Assembly (NCBI GenBank): GCA_018398585.1 | Contig: JAGTTD010000001.1 | Location: forward strand, 25,737,438 to 25,801,437 | Direction of reading: 5' to 3' | Length of the DNA: 64,000 nucleotides | Source: Simmondsia chinensis | Lineage: Eukaryota; Streptophyta; Magnoliopsida; Caryophyllales; Simmondsiaceae | In this document: positions 12,001 to 21,078 of the stretch, in pieces | How positions within the stretch are numbered: position 1 is the stretch's first letter | Layout: each line of letters begins with the position of its first letter | Program-made: the position numbers and the translations under genes | The notes under the pieces: model-generated | Databases searched by the model: none | The model's input: the letters and a program-made list of their open reading frames with translations, nothing else | Told to the model about the DNA's origin: nothing

Positions 12001-13826
12001 TATGCCGAATTTTGAGGAGGACTTCATTTTGGAGACCGATGCTAACGGGACTTGGGTGTGGGGCTATTCTTTCACAAAATGGAAGACCGATTGCTTATTT
12101 GAGTCAAGCCCTTAGTCCTAAACATCAGGCCATGTCCACCTACGAGAAAGAGTATTTGGCAATCCTTCTTTCAATTGAGAAATGTAGGCATTATTTGGAT
12201 GGACATAGGTTCATCATATGAACGGATCATCAGAGTCTCAAGCATCTTTTGGAGCAAAAGATAGTCACACGAATCCAAAAGAAGGGGTTGATGAAGTTGC
12301 TTGGGTTGGACTATGCTATCGAGTATAAAACGGGGAAAGAGAACCCGGCCGCAGACGCTCTTTCCAGGAAGTTTGAGGACCTTGAGCAAGGTTCTTGTCG
12401 GGCATTATCCATCGTTTTACCTTCTTGGATGGATGAAGTCTACAAATCTTATGAAGGGGACACATTTGTTCAAGAGACCGTGGCTGCAGTAGTAGCTAAA
12501 AACAGCTCCGAGAATGACAGTGCAGCTGGTGTTAATGTGCAGAGTGGTATTATCCGTGTGCAGAACAGAATTTACATTAGTTCCTCGACTGATTTGAGGG
12601 ATCAGATATTGAAGGCGTCTCATGATTCAGCTTGGAGTGGTCATTCCGGGGTTGAAGGTACTTATCAACGAGTCAAGGCATATTTTAGTTGGTCCGGATT
12701 GAAGAAATCTGTCTCAAATTTTGTGAAGTCTTGCGAGGTGTGTCAACAAACAAAGCTGGGGGATCATCGATACCAAGGACTCTTGCAACCACTTCCCATT
12801 CTGGAGGGTGCTTGGATCAACATTAGTATGGATTTTATTGAAGGACTTCCCAAGTCCGATGGTAGGGAAGTAATTTGGGTCGTGGTGGATCGTTTCACGA
12901 AATACAGCCATTTTATAGCCTTGATTCAACCTATTACAGCTGAAAGGTTGGCTAAGAGTTTCTTAGACAACATATACAAATTGCACAGATTCCATTGTCT
13001 CGGATAGGGACAAGATCTTTACGAGCAACTTTTGGCGTGAGTTGTTCAAATTGTTAGGCACAACCTTGGCACTCAGTTCATCTTACCATCCTCAATCGGA
13101 TGGACAAACAGAGAGAGTCAATCAGTGTGCCGAGCAATATCTTCGAAGTATGGTTTTTTCCCGACCTCGAGAGTGGAATCAATGGCTTTCTTTAGCGGAG
13201 TATTGGTTCAATACTCACTTTCATGCTTCCCTTGGCACATCTCCCTTTCAAGCATTGTATGGATACGCACCACCAACTCCAATGTTGCTGCAGCAACGCA
13301 ATCCATCTGGTTCTGCAGCAAAGGACCTGATTCTGCAGAGGAGGGAAATGACTCAGCTCCTCGAATGAAGTTTTACGGTGACAAAAAAAGGGTAGACAAA
13401 GCTTTCGAAGTGGGAGACATGGTCTAGCTAAAATTACAACCCTATAGACAGTCCTCATTGGCTGTCCGAAGAAACGTCAAGCTAAGTGCACGTTACTTTT
13501 GTCCATACCGAATTTTGGAGAGGATCGACAATGTTGCTTATAAACTTGATTTACCATCACATTCGTGCATTCACCCCGTGTTTCATGTTTCATTACTTAA
13601 AAAACAGGTTAAGAGGGGTGTTAAAAGTTCCAAAGCACCACCAGAAACAGAATTAGATGGAATTTTGCTGTTGGGACCGGTTGCTGTCAAGAAATCCGGC
13701 CTGATTGCAGCAGGAATAGGGTCTTCGCATCAGATTTTGGTGAGATGGCAGAACTTGGATAAAGATATCCTCACATGGGAGAATCCAACATTCTTGAAGA
13801 GTCAAGTCCCGAGCTTTTCTCCTTGA
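9002..13826 (+). pseudogene. TE-3 gag-pol polyprotein (Gag, PR, RT, RNase H, integrase), with stops and frameshifts
   Basis: A single frame covers gag to RT. Visible in order: GVRTRSGAGGG near the Gag start (9033 ATG or 9002); capsid '[13 protein letters not shown]'; zinc knuckle CYRCNQPYQLGHRC near 10325; protease [12 protein letters not shown] near 10583; RT with [11 protein letters not shown] and the FFDDMLIYS catalytic box near 11597; RNase H (ETDANG, YEKEYLAI); integrase zinc-binding H-x-H ... CEVCQQ, then the D-D-E residues in MDFIEGLP, SDRDKIF and QTERVNQ. The C-terminus has HPVFHVSLLKK and a weak chromodomain-like segment. In-frame stops lie near 9194, 9542, 9558, 9749, 10913, 11024, 11390, 12219 and 13425; frameshifts near 12050, 12985 and 13355. 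It is therefore inactive despite young LTRs. Confidence 0.93.
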
Positions 13827-13855
13827 GGACAAGGAGCTTCTCAAGGGGGAGGGAA

Positions 13856-14193
13856 TGTTATAATTCGTTTAGTTCATTTGAATTTTTAATTGTTGTAATA
13901 ATGTGTGGGTATTGTTGATTTACAATTTGAATTGTAGTTAGGGTCCGGTAGGCGCCAAAATCGGTTGTAGCGGTTAGTTTGGGGGTGTCTTGGTGCATTG
14001 TGTCAAGATCTATTATAAATAGATCTAAAGCTTGTAATCTTGGCATTCAATGAATAAAAATTCAGATTACCATTTGGTTAATCCTCTCTATTCTCATCTC
14101 CTTCTCTATTTTCTCATCTCCCTTCATTTCTATTTCTCATCTTACCTCTATCCTTCACAAGGTCAGCTATCAATTTAGGGTTGGTAGTTAACA
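13856..14193 (+). repeat. TE-3 3' LTR
   Basis: 338 bp, preceded by TCAAGGGGGAGGGAA. It differs from the 5' LTR at about 7 positions. Confidence 0.95.
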
Positions 14194-14198
14194 TGATG

Positions 14199-14492
14199 TT
14201 TGGTCGCACTAGTCGTAACAAAAGGCTCATCGGTGTGGTTATGGGCTGCACTAGAGTTTGGCTGTTTTGGTATGGCAGTGGCAGACCTCCTGATGTATAT
14301 TCTTCAAGCTGCAACATCAACACCGGTGCTTAAGCAACTCAAATTCCATTGTCCATAGCTCAGGTGTACAACAATAAGAGCATTATGCAACAATAACTCA
14401 CCGTTCTCCACATTCTTCGCTGACGCAGGGACTTCAAGTGTCAATGCTTCACTTAGATTCTTAGGACAAGAATCCTTTAAAGGGGGGAGTAT
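14199..14492 (+). other. 3' end of TE-1 interior
   Basis: Internal TE-1 sequence between the TE-3 duplication and the TE-1 polypurine tract (CTTTAAAGGGGGGAG, ending about 14490). No coding feature is recognisable. Confidence 0.7.
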
Positions 14493-14931
14493 TGTCATGA
14501 TTCTACAAAATAGGGCTTTTGGAATTAAGTACTAATAATATGTAAGCTTGTAAATAACTAGTATCTAGCTTAATTAGCTTTGTTAGTATCTTCTATAAGT
14601 CAAGTGAGTCAAATGTTAGTTGAAGGTCAAGATTGGCAGCTAGGTTGGTTAATGTCGGTTGGCATTAGGTGTCTACGTGCATTGTATCTAGTTAGCCGCC
14701 ATTAGCTTAAGTTTAGTATAAAAATTAGACGCGTCTCTTGTAATTGGCATTGGTGAATCAAATTGATATCTTTTCTCTCTCTCAACTCTAATTCTCTCTA
14801 CTTCTCATCTAAATTCTCTGTAATTCTCATCTTGATTTTACTTGTTTTTCATCTCAAATTCTTCTATCCTAGGTTATGATCCAAGAGTCAACTTGAATCA
14901 TATGATCCAAGAGTCAACTTGAATCATAACA
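14493..14931 (+). repeat. TE-1 3' LTR
   Basis: 439 bp, collinear with 590-1015 but longer. Near its end ATGATCCAAGAGTCAACTTG is repeated in tandem, which accounts for much of the length difference. The duplication GACTG follows. Confidence 0.9.
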
Positions 14932-14936
14932 GACTG

Positions 14937-16685
14937 TCAAAGAATGCTTCTCAAATAATGGGTGGCTGTCCATGTTTCATCAAGCGTCTGCTACGCTGCA
15001 CCCGGCCATGGTATCAAACCACTCGCCTTTGTCAATCCAGCTCTTCGGTCCATGGTCATCCAAAAAGTGGAATTTCAAATTTGAATCCAAATGGCTTGCC
15101 GAGGACGATTGTATTGAGAATGTTTCAAAGGGTTAGAACTTGGGGAGAGCTGGTTTAAGGATGTTTTGGTTACACAAGAAAACTAACTCTTGTAGGAAGG
15201 CACTAAAGGACTGGAGTATCGAAAGAAGAAAGGAGAGATCGGACTTCTTTTATGTCGCTTCTACTCGGCTGACCGAACTTTAGATTAGATCAACTTCTGA
15301 ACAAGAAAGGAAAGAAGAAGAGGATCTCAAATTGGAAATGGGGAAATAGTGAGATGCTAAGGAGAGGTTTTGGCATCGAAGATCCCATATTAACTGGCTT
15401 TCCTTTTTGGACAAGAACAGTAAATTTTTCATGCTTTTCCTCACAAAGAAAAAGAAGTACCGTATCAAGGTTAAATATTAATGGCAATGTTTGGGAAGAG
15501 AATCAAAGCAAGATCAAAGAGAGCATTGTTCACCACTTTGAGACCTTCTATGCTGCAAGAGGGTCCCCTAACATGGAAGATTTGTTAAACGAAATGCAAC
15601 TTACGATCTCGCGTGGAGTGAACAATTTCCTCATTAATGCGGTTACCGAGAAAGAAATCAAAGATGCCATGTTTTAGCTGAGGGGCAAGAAAGCCCTCGG
15701 TCCCGTTGGTTTTCTCCATATTTTCTACACCACTTTTTGGGACACTATGTCTATTGATGTTATTGTTGTGGTCAAAGTTTTCTTTAAGAGTCTTAAAATG
15801 TTAAAAGCCTTTAACTTTACCAACATTGTTCCTGAATCAATCCATAACTTCCGCTCCATTAGTTTATGTAATTTTTGCTATAAAATCATCACAAAAATAA
15901 TAACAAACCACCTTAAGCCCTTCATGAACCAAATTATCTCCCCTTACTAATCGGTATTCATTAAAGGCAAGCTCATCCAAGATAGCTTCCTTATTGCCCA
16001 TGAAGCCTTGCATGTCCTAAAAAATCATTGCAAAATTAAAAAGCATTTTATGGCTATTAAACTTAACCTTGTGAAAGCTTATGACCAGGTTGAATGGCCT
16101 TTCCTTGAAGGGGCCCCTGTTAAGTTGGGTTTCTCTCTTATCTTTGTTGATTGGATCATGGAGTGTGTCTCTACAGTCCACATCTCACTGATGGTTAATG
16201 GGGAGAGGCTCAAGTCCTTTCCCATGGGGAGAGGCCTTAGACAGGGCGATCCACTCTTTCCATTCCTCTTCCTTATTGTTATAGATTGCCTTCCCAGGCT
16301 TAATATGAAAGCCGAAACTACAAGCCTATTGTGTAAGTTTCACATCAAGCCGGCTTACCCAGGTCTCTCGCATCTTCTCCCACGGATGATTGCCTCCTTT
16401 TTTTCCCAAGCTACATTGCATACCTGTCGAATGGTAATGGGAATCCTTGGTAAATTCTGCCATGCCTTGGGTTAACGGGTCAACTTTCATAAATCCCATG
16501 CCTTCTTCTCTTCTAGGAGAAGAATGATATGAGTGGTATTTAAGATCCTAGCTTATTTGGGGAAGATTGAAGAAGGCCACCCTTTCGTTCCTTTTTGAGA
16601 GGATTAGGAGAAAAATCCAAGGATGGAAAGGCAAACTCCTCTCCCATGCCGGAAGAGAGATTCTCGTCAAATCCGCTATCTCACC
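14937..16685 (+). pseudogene. L1 ORF2: end of endonuclease and reverse transcriptase
   Basis: Continues the LINE after TE-1. From about 15400 the RT reads in pieces: 'TEKEIKDAMF', 'GKKALGPVGF' (family K-A-P-G-P-D-G-F), 'SISLCNFCYKIITKI' (R-P-I-S-L-C-N-x-x-Y-K), 'MAIKLNLVKAYDQVEW' (K-L-D-x-x-K-A-Y-D-x-V-x-W) and 'GRGLRQGDPLFPFLF'. The catalytic x-x-D-D box survives in another frame as TDDCLLF near 16382, and 'RVNFHKSHAFFS' follows. These are specific to plant L1 RTs. Stops and frameshifts make it non-functional. It is cut at 16685 by TE-4. Confidence 0.93.
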
Positions 16686-17045
16686 TATTATGATGCAAGA
16701 TCAACCTTGAATCATAGTCTAGGATAAATGTAGAATTAGAGTGGAGATGAGAAGAGAATTAAAGAATTAAGATGAGAATTAGAGAATTGAGGTGAGAAGT
16801 AGAGAAGGGTAGGGTTGAGAGAAGAAGAATTAGATCATGTCATTCATCAATGAATCATCTACAATACAATGCCAATCCTTTATACTATGAGCTAACTAAG
16901 TCGGTTGAACCAAAATATCAAGCAATACAATGAATCGAACCAACTTAACTACCAATGATAAGAACTAAGCCTTTCTCGCCACAGACCTATTCAAATATTA
17001 CAGGAATTGCTCTTAAATTCACTTCTTTAATCTTGAATCATGACA
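16686..17045 (-). repeat. TE-4 3' LTR
   Basis: 360 bp. The left end is mutated (TATTATGATGCAAG instead of TGTTATGATTCAAG). Confidence 0.88.
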
Positions 17046-17099
17046 ATACCCCCTCCTTAACAACACTCTTGTCTCAAGAATGAAGTAATGGAAATTGGC

Positions 17100-18009
17100 T
17101 CGTAATGAAACTCAGCCTCTCCCAAGTAGCAGCTTCATGATCCGAATTAGTCCAAAGTACCAATACTTGCTTTACTGAATTGCCCTGCTGCTGAACTTCC
17201 CTTGAACCCAAAATTGCTGCTGGTTCCTGCTTCAGTCTTCCATTAGTAGTTATCTCTGGAGCTGACTTAGAACTGATCTCGCCTACAGCAATGTGCTACT
17301 TCAAAAAAGAAACATGGAAAATAGGATGGACAAAGGAGTCTAGTGGTAGCTCCAACCTATATGCTACTCTTCCAACCTTCTCTACAACTTTGTAAGGACT
17401 AAAGTAACGAGCACTAAGCTTCACATTCTTGTGAACTGCTACAATGGCTTTTCTATATGGCTGCAACTTCAAGTAAACAAGATCTCCCACTTGAAAGGAC
17501 TTATCAACCCTCTTCCTATCAGCATAGAATTTCATCCTAGCTTGAGCCAACTGCAAATTGTTTTTTAACTGCTGCACCAATTCCTTCATTCGCATCAACA
17601 AATCATTTACTTCACTCAGAGAAGAAGTAGTACCTTGTATCAACATTGGAGATGGAGGATCATAGCCATAAAGAGCCTTGAATGGAGTTGTCCCCAAGGC
17701 AGCATGGGCGTGTGAATTGTACCAGAATTCAGCTAATGACCCATACTCCTCATAAATGGACAAATTCATGTGTTTTGGGCTAAGACCCTGACTCAAATAA
17801 GCCACTGACCTTCCCCTTTGAGAAAGAACTGCCCCCATTCCAGTACCACTAGCATTTGTCTCCAATGTAAAGGGAATGCTAAAGTCAAGCATCACAAGCA
17901 CAAGAGCTGAACACAATGCCAACTTCAATCTTTCAAATGCTTCTTGAGCTTTCTCAAACCATTGGAAGGCATCTTTCTTTAGAAGATCAGTAAGGGGTTT
18001 AACAATCAT
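17100..18009 (-). pseudogene. TE-4 in-frame fusion of RNase H to integrase C-terminus
   Basis: One 237-codon open frame (17296-18009) starts in the RT/RNase H connection ([24 protein letters not shown]), runs through RNase H (LETNASGTGMGAVLSQRGR, AYLSQGLSPKH) and passes directly from 'LSIYEEYG' to 'SLAEFWYNSHAHAALGTTPF', which is the end of the integrase core. It ends with the integrase C-terminal signature HPIFHVSFLK, and a decayed chromodomain-like tail follows to about 17100. The end of RNase H and the H-H-C-C and most of the D-D-E domain are deleted, about 1 kb compared with TE-3, near 17735. Confidence 0.85.
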
Positions 18010-18780
18010 GCCATATCCAACTACAAACTTCCTGTAATAACCTGTAGTCCCAAGAATCCCCTTAATCGCTTAAGAGAAACAGGTGTAGGCCATTGTCTCA
18101 TTACTTCAATCTGGGCTGGATCAATATCTACTCTGAGGAGATAATGTGACCCAAGTATTCTACCTTATCTTGAGCAAAGGTACATTTAGACAGCTTAACA
18201 TACAACTTGTGTGGCCTCATGAGCTCAAACACTTGACTAAGATGATCCACATGTGAGTACAATGAAGGACTATATACCAGTATGTCATTAAAGAAGACCA
18301 AGACAAATTTCCTTCACAGAGGCTTGAAGACTGAATTCATCAAGCCCTAAAATGTAGCTAGAGCATTGGTTAACCCAAAGGGCATCACCACAAACTCATA
18401 ATACCTATGATGAGTTCTAAAAGTAGTCTTATGAACATCTTGCTCCAATACTCTAATCTGATGGTATCCCTGTCTCAAATCCAGCTTAGAAAAGAAGTGA
18501 GAACCATGTAATTCATCCAGCAGATCATCTATGATTGGAATTGGAAACTTATCTTTGATAATGAGAGAGTTAAGCTGTCTATAGTCTATACACATCCTCG
18601 ATGTACCATCCTTTTTCTTGACTAGTATAATAGGAGAAGCAAAGGGACTATGAGAGTGTTTGATGAATTCAGTTCTCAATAGCTCATCCACTTGCTTTTC
18701 AATCTCACTTTTCTGAGACTGTGGATATTTATAAGGTCTCAAATCCATAGGGTCAGAGTTAGCCTTCAATGGAACAACAT
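18010..18780 (-). pseudogene. TE-4 reverse transcriptase
   Basis: The RT core is open at 18347-18769: [21 protein letters not shown] entry, '[19 protein letters not shown]', '[14 protein letters not shown]', 'MPFGLTNA'. The catalytic V/F-F-x-D-D-I-L-x-Y box is readable at about 18270-18300 in another frame, close to a deletion and stops. Frameshifts separate this block from protease and RNase H. Confidence 0.85.
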
Positions 18781-18783
18781 GAT

Positions 18784-19540
18784 CTAGAGATCTCTTGGGA
18801 GGAAGACTCTTGGTTGCTCAAATAGATCACAATAGTCCCTAATCAGCTTATGAATTGGAGGGTGAACTTCCTTCTCATCCTGAACTAGTTCTGCTGATAT
18901 GGAAAACAAATTACCTACCCACTGGTTGTCCTTCTTCCACAGGAATCCATCAACCTTTTTACCACTCAACATCTTAAGTTGTCCTTGGTCCACAGTTCCT
19001 TGCAACTTGACTGCTTTACCATGTAAATCAAAGGAAACCGAGAGCTGACTGAAATTAATCACCAAAGGACTAATGGTCTTCATCCAATCCACCCGAAGCA
19101 CCATGTCACATCCCCCTAACTTCAAAACTCTGAAGTCATATTAGAATTGGTGGCCTTGCATCTGCCAATTGGATTGATTACACTTCATTTGGGTGAGCAT
19201 AGAATTCCCATTAGCAACAGTCACGGCTAAGGGACTTGTCTTGATCATTTCATGACCCACTCTCTTTACTATCTTGGGATCAACAAAACTGTGCGTGCTT
19301 CCACTGTCAATCAAGATCAAAAGTGATTTATGATTTGCTTCACCCTTGATCCTTATGGTGTTGTGTGATCTAGTGCCAGTCAAAGCTCTCACAGATATCT
19401 CCATTTCATTCTCATCAACGACTAGCTCTTGCAACAACTCCTCTTCTTGTTCTTCGTTTGCATCCTCTTCCACTTGCTCATCTAACTCTTCTTCAGCCTC
19501 AGCCCCAGTTACTGACATAAGGAGCTTAGGATTGCATTTA
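18784..19540 (-). pseudogene. TE-4 protease region and linker to RT
   Basis: The - strand frame contains [18 protein letters not shown] (retropepsin D-S-G), then, after a stop at about 19141, '[19 protein letters not shown]', the second conserved protease motif (usually V-L-G-x-D-W). An acidic stretch rich in E/D (about 19420-19510) precedes it, as in the related Gag-PR linkers of TE-3 and TE-6. The normal G-V/I of VLGVDW is changed to R-V here. Confidence 0.85.
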
Positions 19541-20640
19541 TGACCAAAGAAATGTCTTTGGTTGCACTTGAAACACAGTCTTCGAGCCTTCTTCTCTTCG
19601 AGACTTAAGGTTTTAGGGGCACCTTACTGCCAACTGATGTTGAACTCATTGCCGCATTCTTGCTTTTGGATGCCTCTGAATTAGCAAGCACAATAGCCTC
19701 ATACAGCTTGGCCATGGAATAAGCCCGAGACAATATTAAAGGATTAATGGCCTTAACCAAATTCTTGATCTTTGGCTTAGAACCGTTGATGAAGCTAGAG
19801 ACATAGTATGCTTCACTAGCACCCGGATTGACTGCCATCATTCTTGCTCTAAGGTTCTCAAATCATGTCATATAATCTCTCATAGTAGTGGTTTGAGTTA
19901 CTTTGTTGAAGTGATCCACCACATCTCCCGAATCCTCATCTCCATATAGTTCACAAAATTCATCATCAAATTCATACCAAGTAATGTCCAGATTATTGAG
20001 GAGCAAGCTATGAAACCACACCTCATGGTCTCCACTGAGTTGAACTGTAGCCAATTCCACCTTCTTTGCATCCATCACATGATAAAAATAGAAATATCTC
20101 TCACACCTCCTAATCCAAGACTGTGGCTGTGATCCATTAAGGGTATCAATTTTGATCTTAGGATGCCTGAAACCGCTGCTCCTGGTCACAAATCTAGCTT
20201 CAGTTCTTTCCTCTAACACTCGAGGATGCATTTGGTTAGGATGTTTGCCATGCTGACTTGTTGGTGTCAAAAATCCAGCTCCCGGGGATGCTGATTGAAG
20301 GTTAAGTTACTCCTGCATATCACTCATCTGTCGTTGCATTTGTTGGCTCGTATTGTTATTATCTCTTAATTCTTATTTAATACCTGCCATTGCTGCTACT
20401 AGCTCCTGAATTTCAGCTCTTAGCTGATCCTGACCTTCTCCTTGATTCGAACTTACTCCTGTAGTGACTCCAGCTTAAGTTCCTGAAGCAATGCCAACAG
20501 TAGCAGCTGCATTTGCAGCAGTAGCACCAGCTCGAGTTGTAACTCCTCCAGCCATTGGAACAGCTATGCACAGAATTGTCACATGGTCCGGACCAGTAAC
20601 ACTCAATGTGTGTGAAGTAGCTGATTGCGAGCTAGTATAA
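19541..20640 (-). pseudogene. TE-4 Gag
   Basis: Starts near 20575 with GGVTTRAGA, the short N-terminal motif also present in TE-3 (GVRTRSGA) and TE-6 (GGVTTRSGA). The capsid follows at 19863-20270 (RRCERYFYFYHVMDAKKVELA, GDHEVWFHSLLLNN) and 19605-19841 ([22 protein letters not shown]). The zinc knuckle near 19540-19590 reads as C-F-K-C-N-Q-R-H-F-F-G-H-K-C. Several stops break it. Gag would form the particle that packages the element RNA. Confidence 0.85.
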
Positions 20641-20719
20641 GTGATCGGATGTAACAAATCAGTCAAATCGAATGCAATTCAATTTGATCAACAACAATCA
20701 AGCAAGCTCTTATACCAAT

Positions 20720-21078
20720 TGTTATGATTCAAGATAAATCTTGAATCATAACCTAGGATAGATGTAGAATTAGAGGGGAGATGAGAAGAGAATTAGAGAA
20801 CTAAGATGAGAATTAGAGAATTGAGGGAAGTAGAGAGAGTTAGGGTTAAGAGAAGAAGAATTAGATCATATCGTTCATCAATGAATCATCTTAAAATACA
20901 ATGCCAATTCTTTATACTATGAGCTAACTAAGTTGGTTGAACCAAAATATCAAGTAATACAATGAATCTAACCAACTTAACTACCAATGACAAGAACTAA
21001 GGCTTTCCCGCCACAAACGTATTCGAATATTACAAGAATTGCTCTTACATTCACTTCTTCTAATCTTGAATCATGACA
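20720..21078 (-). repeat. TE-4 5' LTR
   Basis: 359 bp with intact TG...CA ends. On the - strand its last 50 bp (CTATCCTAGGTTATGATTCA...) match the end of the TE-1 LTR closely. Confidence 0.9.

Larger units (their letters stand above)
8620..14193 (+). mobile_element. TE-3: nearly complete Ty3/gypsy element
   Basis: 5,574 bp with two 338-bp LTRs (8620-8957, 13856-14193) that begin TGTTATAATTCG and end GTAGTTAACA. The exact 5-bp duplication TGATG is at 8615-8619 and 14194-14198. A perfect TGGTATCAGAGC primer site starts at 8960 and a polypurine tract AAGGGGGAGGGAA ends at 13855. I count 7 differences between the LTRs, about 2%, so the insertion is recent relative to the rest. Gag-pol order is gag, protease, RT, RNase H, integrase, as in Ty3/gypsy. 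Confidence 0.95.
590..14931 (+). mobile_element. TE-1: non-autonomous LTR retrotransposon, host to two nested elements
   Basis: LTRs at 590-1015 and 14493-14931 both start TGTCATGATTCTACAAAAT and end in ATCATAACA. The 5-bp duplication GACTG flanks the whole (585-589, 14932-14936). A tRNA-Met-like primer site TGGCATCAGAGC begins at 1018, and a purine tract AAAGGGGGGAG precedes the 3' LTR. Without TE-2 and TE-3 the element is about 4.4 kb. The internal sequence shows a glutamine-rich start and a gag capsid fragment, but no protease, RT or integrase could be found, so it would depend on another element's proteins. TE-4 has related LTR ends. Confidence 0.9.
16686..21078 (-). mobile_element. TE-4: internally deleted Ty3/gypsy element
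   Basis: Read on the - strand, the 5' LTR is 20720-21078 and the 3' LTR 16686-17045. Both begin TGTCATGATTCAAGATTA and end GAATCATAACA or a decayed form of it. A tRNA-Met-like primer site (ATTGGTATAAGAGC) abuts the 5' LTR and a GGAGGGGG purine tract abuts the 3' LTR. The flanking 5-mers are TCACC and TCGGC, a probable duplication with two mismatches. Gag, protease and RT are present. The RNase H end and the integrase zinc-binding and catalytic core are deleted. Confidence 0.88.
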
